From Echinococcus granulosus (Eukaryota > Platyhelminthes > Cestoda > Cyclophyllidea > Taeniidae), in assembly GCF_000524195.1 (NCBI RefSeq), contig NW_020170390.1, positions 93,978 to 157,977 of the forward strand: a stretch of DNA of 64,000 nt, written 5' to 3'. The notes beneath the pieces were generated by a model, which saw only the letters and a program-made list of their open reading frames with translations, was not told where the DNA came from and searched no databases. This document shows, one piece after another, positions 33,398-48,100 of this stretch. A program made the translations under genes and the position numbers. Each line of letters begins with the position of its first letter. Position 1 is the first letter of the stretch.

Positions 33398-34423
33398 CTG
33401 AAAGAAAAATTTAGAATACCTGAAAAGAAAGAACAAGGAAAGACCAAAAGTCGGGCATTTTTGGCATTAAAAGTGATTTTTCTACTTAGAACGTTAAAAC
33501 TTGGCAATCTTAACATTAGACCACTTAATCTGCCATGAGGCGCTTTTATTCACGATTTTTGGAAACGGGTTAGAACTCGTATCTCTCGGGTTTTTAATGG
33601 TTTCGCAATGACCTTAACAACGTATTCTTTTCATTAAAATTTCCTCATTCCAACTGAACAACGTGTCAATTCAGAATTTTGTCGCTCTTGTGTGAAACAC
33701 GTAAAATGTTCACATTGGTCTTAGCGTGGTTATCCGGAGCCTTTGGTGGATACTGGAGGGTAGCTCCGTCTTTTCACTCCTCAGCTTTACATTGCCGTCT
33801 TTCTTAGAAGTTCATTTGTCCTTCATCTGACATGTTCTTTGTTTGGAATCTTGATGAATACTGAAATGCTTAATCTACATCTCAGTGTTGATTAATTATT
33901 TGTGCTTTCGAATTCCTATTTTTTTATTTTCAGTCTTTAATGATCCGTTGCATTACACCACCAATAAATAGGAATCCATATGATTGTGATAAATGTTATA
34001 CGGGTAATATAATAGCAGTACTACATGTTACTTCTAAGGCGTAAATGGGTAAACCATCACTAAACTGATGGGAAAAGGCGCTTATTGGGTAAGGTGAATA
34101 CTAGGTTCGTATTGCTTCAATTTCGGCACCACGTTTGTCATATGTTCACACAATGAGGTGGACGCATTTCTTGCAGAAATACCCTTATTTCTACGTAGCA
34201 ATAACGGTAAATTGAAGTTAAAGTATAGTAGTGTTTGAAATATGTTTCTGAGCGTCCGAATGATCGCTTAGGCTGGTGCATTGCAGCGCGTAGAAAGGAA
34301 TTGCTTACAAAAGGTAATCTCTGAAGCGTCTTGGACGCCATATCTGAGTGAGCAATCTATAAAAACGCTGCTGTTCTAGCTTTTAGTCACATAAATAAAG
34401 TCAAGGTGTTGGGTTTACGGCAT
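33398..34423. other. Spacer
   Basis: No gene recognised on either strand. Confidence 0.35.
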
Positions 34424-34429
34424 TTTATT
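34424..34429 (-). terminator. Candidate poly(A) signal for the small membrane protein gene
   Basis: TTTATT on the plus strand (AATAAA on the minus strand), 50 nt past the stop codon at 34480. Confidence 0.5.
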
Positions 34430-34479
34430 TAATGAAAATAGAAATGCAATCGCCTGAATATGCATTCAATAAGCGAAAT

Positions 34480-34851
34480 CTATACATCCCCGTCGAAGTG
34501 CATGCCACCGAAGAGGCTCCCAGTCCCGCCTCCTTCTCCGAACGCCGCGTCGTCCAAACCTCCGAAAGTGTATCCCCCATCGCCAAGTCCCGGGAACGGC
34601 GTTCGGTAGGCGTCAGCGCGTCGAAAGAGGCCGCAGAGGATAAACCAAATGGCAAAAAGTGAGGTCAGACTGAGGAGGACAATCAACCAAATACTGAAGT
34701 GAAGGCTTAGTATGTCGGGGCCACTTGAACTGGCTCTGGTGGTGTTGGAAAAGCTGGTATTTTGGTTGAGGCTACTGTCATTTACCATGGGGATGACTTC
34801 TGCCAACGAAATTTGAAGAGTGGAGGCCAAAGTTAAGCCAATCCCACACAT
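34480..34851 (-). CDS. Small single-pass membrane protein with glycine-rich tail
   Basis: 123 residues in one exon from a clear ATG. Residues 1-18 resemble a signal peptide (CGIGLTLASTLQISLAE). A short lumenal part has clustered N-glycosylation sequons (NDSS, NTSF, NTTR). One membrane span follows at about residues 53-77 (WLIVLLSLTSLFAIWFILCG), then an Arg stop-transfer signal and a Gly/Phe/Asp-rich cytoplasmic tail (GDGGYTFGGLDDAAFGEGGG) ending in DGDV. I do not recognise the family; Gly-rich tails after a TM segment occur in several small invertebrate membrane proteins. The coherent topology plus a well-placed poly(A) signal support a real gene. Confidence 0.65.
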   Translation of the reverse strand: MCGIGLTLASTLQISLAEVIPMVNDSSLNQNTSFSNTTRASSSGPDILSLHFSIWLIVLLSLTSLFAIWFILCGLFRRADAYRTPFPGLGDGGYTFGGLDDAAFGEGGGTGSLFGGMHFDGDV

Positions 34852-35378
34852 GCGTTCTGTTGTTAGCGTTTCTTACTTGTGGAAGCTAATGCGATTTTTA
34901 TGGCATGCACGGTCGCGCGTGTTGGTCGGCTTCTGACCAATGATATCTCCATCCTACGTAAAGCTGGGCACGATGGTGAATCAGGTTAATAACGCTTTTA
35001 TAGTTATTAAGGTAAACAAACGGTGGCGTGAGAATTGTGCAAAATACTTCACAATCCTTTACTGGCGAATTATAAATGTCCAATGGAAGTACTTATTCGT
35101 ACAATCTTGTCTCCCAAAAATCAAACCTATTTTTAATTGCCATGAAAATTCATTTGATTTCAAAGGCGATAGATGGCATGGAAAAATATGAGTAGATATT
35201 CATGCAAAGACTACTGTGTGCTTGTTCAGTGATATTCAAGGTTTTTTTTTCAAGTTTATCTTAAATGGCAGACTCTTGGTGTCCAAAGCCTTGATGGAAC
35301 ATATCGATAAGGCTACGTGATGGAATAAGAGTTTTGTGAATGTGCGAGTTCCATGTAGGAATGCTGAAGTCTAAAGTT
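34852..35378. other. Spacer between the small membrane protein and EF-hand genes
   Basis: No exon recognised; expected to contain the promoter of the former and the 3' UTR of the latter (both minus strand). Confidence 0.35.
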
Positions 35379-38300
35379 CTAACATGTATCCTTGACGGAG
35401 GCGAGGAACGCTAGAAATTCTTTGAGATCTATTTCGCCGTCCTTGTTTGAGTCCACAGAATCGAAGATTTGCCTCGCAAGACTAATTGAAGCCGGCATAT
35501 TGAAGGCTTGAATCGCTGACAAAACCTCATCCAATGAAATTGTTCCGGACTTGTCCGAATCCATATAGCTGAAGAAGTGTTTGAATGCAGTTTTCCTAAA
35601 ATTTGCATTATTCCCATTAGTATAACTGTCGGTAAGGCTTAAGCGCTTACAAACTGTTTTAGAAGCCCATTTGCTTTTTCAGTTTCCATGTACACCGCGT
35701 TAGCTTAGTACAGCAGCAAACAAGTAAAATTCGAGTGAGTATGCTTACTGCACCATTATACTAGGTACAATTGAATATTCTAACAATTTGTGCGACAGAC
35801 GACCGCGGAATAACTGACAGCAGGTTCCCACTGCTACAACAAAGCGAAATCAAAGTAGTGTATAAGGAGGAATTTTGAGGGTTTCGGACTTGGCTATTAG
35901 TAACTAAGAGCATCGAAAAGATCACAGGGGAAAGTTCGTATTATACTATTTATTTTCTATGGTTGAAGGGGGGTAAACTGAGTGAAGAGCTACTATTTAT
36001 AGTAAGAATTTCTTCATTAACTCATTCTAACTTAAATGTGAGAATGATAATAAAATTACGAGTAACCTTTGAGCTAACTCCACATACTAGCATCGAGGTT
36101 TCATGTAAAGTTCCAAATTGAATTTCGTGCATGGCTGTCTCCGAGCTGTCATGGCATTGCATGGGGAGTGATAGCACCCTGTGCACAAGCGTCGTAGCTG
36201 CAAGACCGGCTTGTCAGCACTGGTCGACGCTGAAAACGACTATTTGTCGGCGCAAATGAATGGCTCTATCTGCACTGGGTTTAAGGTTTTATATTAAATG
36301 TAATTTGCTCTGTCTTGCGTTAAGGTTCTGGGAAATGTTAATGTTTGCCTAAGGAAAATTGATCAGACTAGGGATCTATCAGTAAATAAAAAATGCTAGT
36401 AGTGCTATTGTAGCAAAAAATGACCTACTTAAATTTTTCCACACAAATGCGTTTAATCTGTTCACTCATTGAATCAAGGGGAATATTGTCCTCCTTTTTA
36501 TCAATCCCAATTGTGTTCAAAGCTCCCTGTAGGTTAAGACAATAAATGACTCAGTAGCCAAATACATGAAATAAACATGGCATATTAAAAGGTTTAATTT
36601 TTAAGTGATTTTCTTAATCTATGGTCTAAGTAAAAGCGATACGTTAAGGGACGTTAATAGTGGGAGGAAAAGCAATATAAGAATCCGTAGAGCGTAGAAT
36701 CGGTCGATTTAAAACAAAACGGAATTTTACATCATTTAAGTTTACTATTTCCCATCATCAGATACATAAACAACCGTTAGTTAAACTGCTGATTATTTAT
36801 AATGCACCACAATTAAGTGGTACTAGTGACCGAAGGATTCAATACTTTTAAACCAAAAGGATTGGGTCCAAGGGGCCGATTCAATCTGCACACCCCGTCT
36901 CCTCGGCCTCGCATTAGTCGCGGATAAGTTATTTTGAAATTATGTGAATGGAAAGATTCCTCAAGTAATCAAGGCTTGCAAATAGCAGCAACGGTATTTA
37001 AATCAGTATAGAAAGGGAGAATTTAATTTGATTTACTAGAGGTAACCTACTTTGAGCTCACGAGATCCGATGTCAAATTGCGAGGCGGCCTTCCTAGCCT
37101 CGACTTTGGTTAAAAATCCGTCATTATTTGAGTCGAATATGGAAAGCATGCTGTCAACGAAGCTGTTGCCTCTGAAAATACATTAAACCTCTTATTAATC
37201 GTAATTTTTTGGCGGTTGTTTATTCAGTAATCTTCTCCACTAGTGGTCTATTTGAACATTCACTGTAGGCAGCGCAGCAGGTAGGGCAATTAGGTCCATT
37301 TACTCGATAAAATAATTTGAGTTTTCTAGGATTTACATGGACTTCCAGCAAGAGGGACACACGTTTCAGACATTTTAGCAAATATTTCAAACGTACCTCT
37401 GAGGCTCCTGACTCATTCCTGCCTGAATCCTCATATCTTGATCCAATCTATTTTTTAAAGTGTCATTAAACAGATTAATCGAGCAACAAACCGTAGAATA
37501 ACTAAAGCATAAAGGTTCTCGCAAAGCTTCCAGAACTGTTACTTTAAACGCTTATTTACGTGAATCACTTAGAATGAAATTTTCTAAGGCTTATGTGACT
37601 AATTACAAACCGGTATGTTGCATAAATTGGGAATGATAAAGTTGTGCATTCGATGAAAGAGTGGTTGCATCCACAGGATAGGCCACATAAAAGCAGTGAA
37701 AGCCCACTGCTTTAGAATGCCAATGCATTGAGGGGTCTCTAGCGCTGAAGGAAACGTAACAGGCAAAAGCGTTTATACGCTTCGCCGCTGGTGCGTATCT
37801 GGGTCGTAGATAGCAGCTGTGGCCATCCTTGGATGTTTTTTGCGGAAAATAGCCTAATTTAAAGCATTTACAGTTCTAGTGTTTCGGCACAAAGGACCGT
37901 TTGATTTTACATGGTGACTTTTATTTTCTGCCTGGTTAGACCGTTTGCTTCCTTGGATGGCTGAGAAGGCTGTTGAAGCCCAAATAAATCAGACAAGGCC
38001 CGAGCCGAAATGTGTGCCCTCTGTGTGAGACATAACTTGTCACCCAGACTATCAGTACTTGCGGCATTCAAAATAAATTAAACGTAGTAAATAAAAAGGC
38101 CTTGTTTTTTAAATTCCACCTACCCATTCTCACCAGGGTTATTGGAAGCTTGACCACTTTTCACAGGACCCCTAAAATGGTAAACTCATGTCTAGTTTGA
38201 GTCATAAAAGGCAGCACTATATGTTGGGAATTAAAATTGATGATTTATTCAGTAGAATTACCGGTTAATGATAAAAAACAAAACTGCGTGAACCTATTTC

Positions 38301-41300
38301 CTGGGCAATCCTTCGAAATCCTAGGCAAAGTATACCGGCAAGGTATACTGGGGTAGGAAATGATAAATTTAACTCATAAAAAGCAGGCATACTTGATTCA
38401 CAAACGTTGATAGGAGCAGCCTGCAATGTTGATAAAGTATATTTATTTACAAGTTAAATTTTACCTCATATCAGCTCATTTTGGTGACATCGGGAAGTTA
38501 GAATCACAACCGTAGTAACAATCAACAGCACGTCGTGATTTTGCATAGCAGATTAGGTTAAAATAAGATTCTATACATATGCGGCTGGTTGGACAATTAA
38601 GTTACTACAACTGTGAAAGTATTAGAAAGAATCGGGACCCTGCTGGCTGTCATTTAAGGAGAATTGCATTTTTTATGCATGTGTGTATCAGTAGCTCTGT
38701 GAAGCAAGGCTCCCACCAGCAATTTTATTCAGACTTTAAATTCTATTCTCCCGAAATGGCTGACCACTTTCATGCACTCAATTTTTGCTGTAAAACCGCC
38801 TATTGAACCAACTGCACTTCAGAGTGACTGGCCTCCCCTTAACAGAAGTTTGATCTCCTGGTCAAAAGTGTCAGGAACTGAAAGCCGCCGCCTAAATAGT
38901 TGAGTAAATTAAAAATGCGACGTCAATGAAATTGCGATCTACCAGTGGTAAATGACCAAACAAAGGCAAACTTGCACGTATGATTCCTTACCTTTCACTT
39001 GCTATGAGTGTCATTAGATGAGTAAAATATAACGTATGTTTTGTTTTACTTAGTGTATTCGAGTCACAAAGGATAATTTAAAACCGAAGTCCCTGCAAAC
39101 ACTGTGGCAAACACGTTTAAAATTCCAAAAGAGGAGCCGTTGCTTACAGCAAGTTATATGAATTTCACTCTTTTTTGAACGGCTTTATTTGTGCAAATTT
39201 TCGCTTAGGTTTTGAAAAAAAGGAGGATTTAATGCATTTATACTTCATACGGATCATAAAATTGCATCGCTGATCATTTGCCTTGACGACACTTCAAATA
39301 CAAATATTGCATTTGCGATTTGATAAGGCATTGCAAAATGTTGTTTTAAGCAGTTTTGTCAACATTTTGAACTCACACAATCATATTAGCGCTAATTTTA
39401 CTCCTTGCCAGCAAGACATGCCCATTTTAACTATCATCGAGTCATATCACCGGCCAAGTTCCCTCTTTTATTCTATAACCGCGAGTTATTAGCTAATAAT
39501 AAAGAAGGAAACAAATTTTGTTCCATTTTCACACTCACATAAAATAGTTGGAGACTTCCGGTAATACAAGGGTTAGTATTTTAACAAAGGTTAACTTGGC
39601 GTAAGCGCTCGAATTCAGTGGTCTTGGCGGGGAACCTACCATTTACTGTTTCCAAGGTAGTTGGGAGCCAGTTGTGAAGTGATGTCCGGGGCAAACCTGT
39701 CATTTTAACAAATGAATTTGGATAATTCCGTCAGACACGTACACTCGTACAAGAGTACCTTCTGCTCTGTTAACAACTTCAAATAGAGGAGTACATGATT
39801 CCATTTCCTCCGAGCACAAGAGTGAGATAATAATTTGTGGAAATTTTGCATGGACGTCGCAAAGTAATGAGACGCTTTTTTGCACATAGGTTATGTAAAG
39901 CACTGCCTTAGCAGATTAACACTTCCCTTATAGCTGGCTAACAAACAAATATCCATCCCCTTTTAATACCACGGCTACAATTATCAGCTATTAGTTTTAA
40001 TCCCATGCGCTTTGATAACCCTACAATTAACTTGGCAAAAAAGTCGAAATAATAAACTTTTTTATCTCATGCCAAAATTTTCGAGGCCATTTAATTCTAC
40101 TAGCCGATTTTATTTCAAAACCGTCCATGTTGGCGAAACCTGAAACGCTAAAGTAAACGTCTTTTCCGTAAGGTAGAACCCTACTATTAGGTGAGCAAAT
40201 CCAGAATATTTACTAAAGAAAAACAGACAAAGAGTTTGGTAAGGTTGTATAATTTATACATACCCAACATTTATACCAGGTCGCGATATCATCTGTTCGG
40301 CAGCTCTACACGGAAATACAACAGTTAATTATGCTTCAAAATGAAGTTTAAGCAGCAGTCGACTCCGGTTTCAGAACTAAAATTCTTTGAGATTTCAAAC
40401 TATCCTTCATTTGCCAAGCTTTTACTTCTCCGTCTATTCAGGTGCGAAACTTTGACGATCAAAATGATTAGCAACACGTTTGTGAGGGCCTCAACTTATT
40501 CGTTTAAGCCTCTGTGTCGCAGCACACTTGGATGTACATCATTTTTGTTGACTGAAACTTTTTCGAGTCATTTGTGAATACTTTGTTAAGCTGATACATT
40601 AACTCCACCGCTATCCTACGCTTTTACTGAGATCCTAAATTTTTGCTAGGAACTTTAAAACCATACGTTTTTTTTCTGATAACGTGCTTGGAATTTAATT
40701 TTAAACCGTGGTTGGATAGAAGCCCCAGAGCTCTAAATTAATGTGAATATAAGAAAAACGTGTTGCAACAAAATTTTGGTCTACGGGCTAATTTAGATGT
40801 GTGTGAGGGTCAAATACAGTATTTATAAATGGATGGTGGATGGTCTTGTTATTTTGCTACATGCCTTGTCCCGTTAGCAGATAAGTATTCCGTCAAAGGC
40901 CTGAAAACAAGTATTGTGTGGGCAATTATTTGAGATAATGAAGGGATTTCCGCTAAGGTGGCTGATAAATTGCTCCGTGTTTAGTGGGTCAGCAAATAGC
41001 TTTGCCAGAATAAAAATCTGGAAGGTTAATGAAAGAAAAACTGTAGTTGACAGCAAGGTGATTAGTACATTTATGAGATTGTGTGTAAGCGTATTTTGAA
41101 GGATATGTTACCAAACTTAATAAAGATTGCAACACACGGACTGCGTAGCTAGCAACATAAACCTCCTCACTCGGTACAAAAGTACATTTTCGTTGAAGAT
41201 AAATGTAGTTAAAATGAAAGTTACTTAACGTAAATAAACAGCAAGACAAGGGTGATTGATGCCTGATTGCTTTATAACTCCCAACAGAATGAGGAGGAGG

Positions 41301-43844
41301 AGTGATTCAAAAGCAACGGAATGATCGCCGTAAATCTACTTTGAGCACAGATGTATTTTTTCCACCAGGAGAAATTACATAATGTTTGTTGGCGCAATTA
41401 GAACATTCTCAATCCGATTATTAAACGCCTTATTTGAGTGATTCCAAAAAATCTGTTATCCGAAAGGCACAAGAATATAAGTAGAGAGCTGCTTACGGCT
41501 CTCCCATTTCTGGATGTTTTTCAATCTCCTAAACATTGGTGGTTTTATATGATGCTAGCTTTTTTACTCACCCACGTATTTCCTATTGCCATTAAAAGTA
41601 ATAGGGTTCTGCTGGAGTAACTTCGTTGAAATATCTGCCCTCGCGTAAGTGTTTTCCAGCACTCACTTTCCAGTAGCGTAATTTTTACAAAAATTCTCCA
41701 ACCTTCCGCCACTTTTCCTACACTGAAAGACGTCCCTCTGAGACAAAATTTATCGAATTACAAATTATTCTATGCTATTTTATTGCTGACTAAATTTGCC
41801 TCTACCCATTCTGCAAAGTCTTAATTACATGTGGTGCAAAATATAGAAAATGGATAAAATGATTAACACTATTTCAGGTAAATTCTCTTGGCGTGCCTCA
41901 TGGAGTATGAGTTATAAAATACACAAACTTGCACAGTTTATTTGTGTCAAATTACGGACTAAATCAACTGCCACACATCTTGAGGAGAAGCCTAGACCCG
42001 AATGAAGTAAGTGCAGAGGAAGGAACCTGTAATTTAGGCCAGTGTATTGTCACGTGTTGCCTGTGGTAAATGTTTAACATATGTGTAATGCCTCGACAGT
42101 GTTTAAAGCAATCCAACGTCTGCTTAACGTACCGCTATTCTTCACATTTTAAGCCAATACATTTGGCTCATTTCGCATCAACATATACTTTGGTAGGTTC
42201 TCAGTTACTTAAAAACCCATAAATTCTCACTATTAAAAAGTATGGTCTCAATGAGTTTAGTCTCAATGCAATTATTTAAAGCTGAAAAGCATTCGAATGA
42301 ATCTTCACCGCCCTGACATATGGTGGTAGTTAACCCATACTATGACTGCCTGGGAATTAGAATTCAACATCGCGTATATTTTGCCTTGTTTTATATTAGT
42401 GATAAGACATTTTCTTGCGTCCATTTCTGATGTAATAATAAAAAAAAAGGTTAAAAACATATAAGAATAAGCACTCGAATTACACATATTATTCAGGGTA
42501 GCTCACTGAGCAATGGATTTGCGCTGAGTTGATTAAGTTTCCAAATGGAGATCTCCAGCAGCATTCGACATTGTAAATGACTTAGATTTAACTTTTTTTA
42601 AAATTCTCCGTGACATACAAGTGTTTTTATTACAACTTTTGAAAAAAAGACGCTTATTTTACATTTCCCGGATGTCAACACTCCACAAATTCGGGTTTGA
42701 AATGAAAATTGTAACCTAGAATTTTATGCGTATAGTAAAGTAAGACTAAGATGCAAGGAAGAATGCGCTTGCGGTTGGAGCACTAGACGATATTTAATGT
42801 GATGATGGTAAGAGACCACATACCCCTCAGTGGGAAGGTCCGCATTGATCGGCTCTCCGTAGGTTTTGAGATAAATCACGAAACGTCCAACCATCGCGTA
42901 CTAGAATTTTGTATTATCTGACCACGAACGCACTGCTCTCTAATCCAGTTCGCCGTTTTCAGGTGAAAGGTTGGGAAGTGAAATTGTTACCTTTCTTGCG
43001 CAGTTGCACTTTTATTTGCATTCTCGGGGCTCCAAGCACTTTGATTTGCTAGCATTTTCATCATAAAGTAATATTTTTTGTGATTGTAAATGCATCAAAG
43101 CATCTTACGCTTCTCGAAATCATTACGAGAATTTGATATGTATTTAAAAACAGGTCCGCAATCAAATGCTTCGCCCTATTCGTTCAACGCATTTGTAATT
43201 CTGTTATCCGTCGAATGCATAAATTCTCTTTTTACGTGAGAACCGATACTACTTCCATGCAGATCAAAAAAATCACAAAAGACGAGCAAACGCTATTATG
43301 CATGGTTTAATCAACTGGCGCCCATTCTGTTAATATTTCAGGGACGTTTGCATAATCAGGTACATCAGCCATTCTTGGGTTGGAGCGAGAAAGCCAAAAC
43401 AAAAGACGGTATGTGATCCTGCTAAACTTAGGCACACTTGATTTATATTAAACATGGGTCGGCAAGGTTAACTATCTTTAAATCGGGCTCAGTATTTATT
43501 TATGTATGTAAATATGGAATGAAATCCTATTAGCAATTTTTACGCCATGATTAACAGTGCTCATCTTGAGCCTCTAAACAACGGCTGTGTGATAGACATC
43601 ATGAGTGTCATTCAATTAACTTAAAGTGGTCAATATAACATGGTTCTAATGAGGAGCTCCTTCCTTGTGATTAAAAATGGGGGTTAACTTCAAGTAGCAT
43701 AATCATATCATCTGAAAAGTGGATGTACCTTCCAAGGAGGGCATTACTGAGACCGGAGCCAAGGACGTCCTGAAGAAACCCATTGCTTCGACTCATCCCC
43801 GGTGGAGCTCCGAAGAGCTTGAAAAGGGGCGCGAAGAAGTCCAT
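35379..43844 (-). CDS. EF-hand calcium-binding protein
   Basis: Minus-strand exons: 43844-43729, 38171-38124, 37447-37397, 37171-37051, 36526-36429, 35595-35379. Their phases agree throughout and give 216 residues. The start reads MDFFAPLFKLFGAPPG. EF-hand loops: FDSNNDGFLTKVE (canonical), IDKKEDNIPLDSM (degenerate, probably not calcium-binding), DSDKSGTISLDE and DSNKDGEIDLKE (both canonical). Two pairs imply a calmodulin/calpain-small-subunit-like fold after a ~95-residue variable N-terminus rich in Gly/Ser/Asn. Several donors read GTAGGT. The first intron is 5.6 kb (38172-43728) and could hide an extra exon that keeps phase. Linking the first exon to the rest rests on phase and orientation only. 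It resembles the many flatworm EF-hand proteins, but I cannot name it. Confidence 0.75.
38329..38349. repeat. Short inverted repeat in the EF-hand gene first intron
   Basis: AGTATACC and GGTATACT separated by 5 nt. A small hairpin; may be chance in AT-rich intron DNA. Confidence 0.45.
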
Positions 43845-45181
43845 TTTGGCGATGTAGGATGCTAAAAATGGCTCAACTCACAGAAGGCTATAATCATCGA
43901 AATTCGCAGTTTTAGGGACACATGTGGTTGATGGAGAAACAGAAGCTCTGTTTTGAGGTCATATAACTTAGCTAACTAAGTAACGCCATCCTATAATTAA
44001 TAGGCCATCAAATTCTTTGTAATAAAGTGACTAAACAAATACACCTGTGGAAAAAACTTAAGGGAATTTTATGGTCCCTCGAATTTTTGGAATGAAATGC
44101 CATTAGCTTAATAACCAACTTTTACTGCTCATAAAGCTAAGTAGATAAGTCAAATTACCTTAAGAACTTGGCATATTTGAAATGTCTACTTAGTAGTTTT
44201 GAATAGCGAGTGCTTTCGTAGGGAGAAGGATATTACAGGTTCAGCGTTTATTGCTGTGGTCATCATGAAAAGGCGAAATTCCGCTACACTAGAATTCTAA
44301 GTTGTACTATTACTTTAAGTCTGAGCTATTTTCTGATAATGTTCATAAAACAGTGGAGACTAACCTGTTATCCATATTTTGTTTAAGGACGTAGTTATGG
44401 CTACCTATTTAGGCTGTCGCTCATTGCAATCGGCAGGGTGGTATAGCTCACATTATTACCAGGGGATCTCAAAAACTTATCATCCGTATATGCTTTCTCC
44501 TCTCCCTTTTATGGAAGCTCACATAAAGACCAAAGTGAGATTATGAAGTTACTCCGTAACTTTCCAGATGGCAAATAAATGTAGCACCTCTGGGTCTGAA
44601 TCCCTATTAACATGTCAACTAATTCTGGTCAGTCATTCTAAATTGTAGTACCACCTATCCTTCAGCACGGGCTACTGCATAGAGTTGATTGTGGCGCTTG
44701 GTTTTTGGTTACGATCCATCTCTACATAGCCCTGGTTACTTTTTTATTTTGGATTATAAAAACAAATGTAATTTTTGTAGACAGATTTATTCACTCTTCT
44801 TAAATTCCATCAACAATGCTTTATATGGGTGATTCGCCTCTGGATTAGCTTCTACTTCCTTCTATAATGGAAAACGTATTCTAAGTTGTATAATGAGTTG
44901 CCGTTATGAATATTATCGTCATCACGCCACAAATTACCGCAATACAATCAAGAAGGATATTGAAAAGTTTCCTTTTCTGTTCAGCGGTCTTCACTTGAGA
45001 GCAAATTTGAGAGACCTGGAGGCAGCGTAGATGAAGCAGGGCCACACTCAGGGATTTTTCAGGGCTAAGCTAAAAACATGTAAGGAAGCACTTATGCTGC
45101 TTGAATCTTGTATGACTTCAATTAATTGAATGCAAGCAGCACACGAATAAAAGTAGCAAAGCTGAAAATGATAGGGAGCTA
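43845..45181. other. Spacer between EF-hand gene and FnIII receptor gene
   Basis: No exon or RNA gene recognised; should contain the EF-hand promoter and the receptor 3' UTR. Confidence 0.35.
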
Positions 45182-48100
45182 CTACTTTTTAACAATGGAA
45201 AGGGCGTTTACGACTGTAGCATAATTATACAATGCTATCAGACTTGCTTCGTATGGGTAATTTAAACCTACCCCGCACACACGCCATGCATCACCGTAGG
45301 ATGCGTTGGACTGATTTTCATGGTGGTGCATGGCCTCTGCACCCACTTCCTTCCTCGTTGCACGACTGCCCCGTGTCGCACGGCGAAGTATGGTGCAGAT
45401 AAGGATGATGTAGACAAAAAAGCAAATAACCATCACAACCAGAACCGATGTGGAGATCTCAATCTTCATACCCACTCCCTCTTCCATTGCACATAACCGG
45501 CCTATCCTCGAACCTGTGTTTTGAACGATAAAATATAAGTCCTTAAATAGGTCTTAGTTGAATTTCAAATTATTTTACCATTCTTATCTGTTCTGTACAT
45601 TAGTGTCAAATACAAACGTATCTGTCCAGCCCTGACCTTCGACATCGTTCCGTCAGAGTCCTACTGCTACTTTGTTGGAATATACAACTATGATGTTTTG
45701 TGGGAGTTTAGGAAGAGACTGTGTACAACAAAGCAGAGCAAAAGCTCTTCATAAAACTTCAATTGAAAAGCCCTCCCAGAAATCAGCACACTGGCGAACA
45801 CAGGATCCGATGGAGGACTACATAGTTCCTTCATGGAGTCGTTAACCCTATTGCAGGAGCGCACGCTGATGGTATAGTTGACGCTTTTGTTGAGAGCCTC
45901 CAGGACGCAAAAATGTGCCACGGTTAAGGGGGCTGTTCGACACAGAGCCACTGTCCTATTCTCCACCACCGCCTCCACCAGAAAATACGCTGCGTTCTCT
46001 GGTAGCGCCTCGTCCACTTGGAAAGTCACCTCTAACTGGCCTGCACCGATTTCCACAGCACTGACATTTGATGGAGGTAATGGTCCTGGAAAGGAACAGT
46101 CTTCAACGCGTCAATTTAGTATTACCAATTAAGTATAAATAATTCTTGTTGGCAGTATCATTGTAAAAAATTCATACGTCTACAATTCTTGATTTTTCTT
46201 ATGCAAATTTCCCATTCAAATGCCACTGTTTACTATTTGGTTTATAAGAAATAAAATGTACTAAATCTCTTACTTTCTTGCATATTTTGATGATACATGC
46301 GTATGGTGGGGGGACTGCATCCACCACCATTTCCATCGCTGTTGGGTGCAACGCAACCAACCACACTAAGCCCGTATTCTTTCATGTAGGTGATATTCTT
46401 TATCATGCAAGAGAGTGTGCGCACGAAGTCCCGGTGCTTCACGCTGCAAGACATTGTCACATTATGACGCTCGTCATAAAACGTCGCCGTGTAGTTTACC
46501 ATCACTCCTGGTGGATTCTTGGGCACTTCCCAGGTCACAATCAGATCATGAGAGTTTCTGATCTCAGCAATTGGTTTTTTAACAGACTCCAGTCCTGCAA
46601 AGCGGAAAATATTGCCACAGGGCCAAAAGCGGCGTCCTAAAACCTCGGAGCACCATATCGCCAACTTTTGGTCTTAGAGGCCAAATTCACTGGTTTTAAT
46701 AGTCATAGAACATATCATCCACTTCGATAATCAAGCAGACTGTTGATATTAACTGGTGTGAATTACTACAGTAATCCGACCTGCTTTTTTAGAAAAAAAT
46801 TCGACGTGTTTTTTAGGACAAGCCTACATGTTTTGACGACAAAGCTACATGGGAGTGGTCGTAAAAATGAAAATCGACAATTGGTCTTACTTCAAGACAA
46901 GAGTTTTTTTGTGCTAAATAATATTAATTTCTGTTTATTTAATTTTACATTTGTAAGAGAAATGAATGTTTTGCACCTTCAAAATAAACTAAAGAAATAG
47001 AGTCTAAAAAAACACATTTTTACTTGTCATTCCATGAATATGGCAGTAGCATTTATTTAAAAAATCAGTGCAGTGGAAAGTAAACTCTAATTTGTATGCA
47101 AAAAGTGGAATTAAGTGTCAGTCAGATCATTACATAGCTTATAATAAAGCAAAATAAGGTGATATCGCTTTTTACACAAGTCTGGAGGATTTCGTACCTG
47201 ATTTAAGGACTTCACTACGATCTTAATTTAGTACTTAAGATAAAATTTTTACCTTCCACACAACCAGCCTGCTAGGTCTACAGAAAAGTCGTAAGTGAAA
47301 AGTTAAAGAAACGTACTCCCCGGCCAAGTTGTTCCCTTTACTTTGACTGCTTCTGAACAGCCTCCTCCAATTCCTTCGACTCCTTCACTGCAGGCGGTGA
47401 TGCTCACCTCCACTTGCTGATAGTCCTCAGTGGTGTTATGCTGATAAAGCAGTCCATCTTTCCCCTTCCTTGGATCAAACGTAATTAGAAATTCCGTTTC
47501 CTGGGGTATCCATTTAAAGACAAATTCGTATAACAGGTGATCGGGTAGTTCAGCCCTTGCTGGTTTTCGCCATGCTATCTGAATGGTTCTTGGTTTCGGT
47601 GTTGTTAGTTTGACATCCAGGGGCATGGAAGGAGCTAAAAAATCAGAAAGCGGGATAAAAATAAGATCAAGATGGTTTTGACTTAAGCTGTCTCTTAAAA
47701 AGAATAGCTGGTGGCATTTCTACAAATTTGCATGCATGGCCTCACAAATTTCCTACGCGTTGAATAGTTTTGTAACCAATGTTACTAACTAGAAAAGCAG
47801 GATTCGACAAAAATTTTGAACACTGCACTACTTTGCAAAGTTGGTCATCGGAAGCCGTATAAGCAGTTTGAAATGCGTCCAAACAAAGTTGGTTCATATT
47901 CACAAAACTATTATTTGGGATTTTTCCCTATGTACGTTTAAGAATCAAAGACTCAGATCCATCTTTCCCAACCCTTTGGCACCGGGATAGTGTGATCATA
48001 AAAGAATTTCACTTACGTCGAAATGGTGTTTTCATAGTGGATTTTGAGGAAGCATCGCTGCATACCAACCGATCGGGATTTTCCCGGTAACAGGCCATTA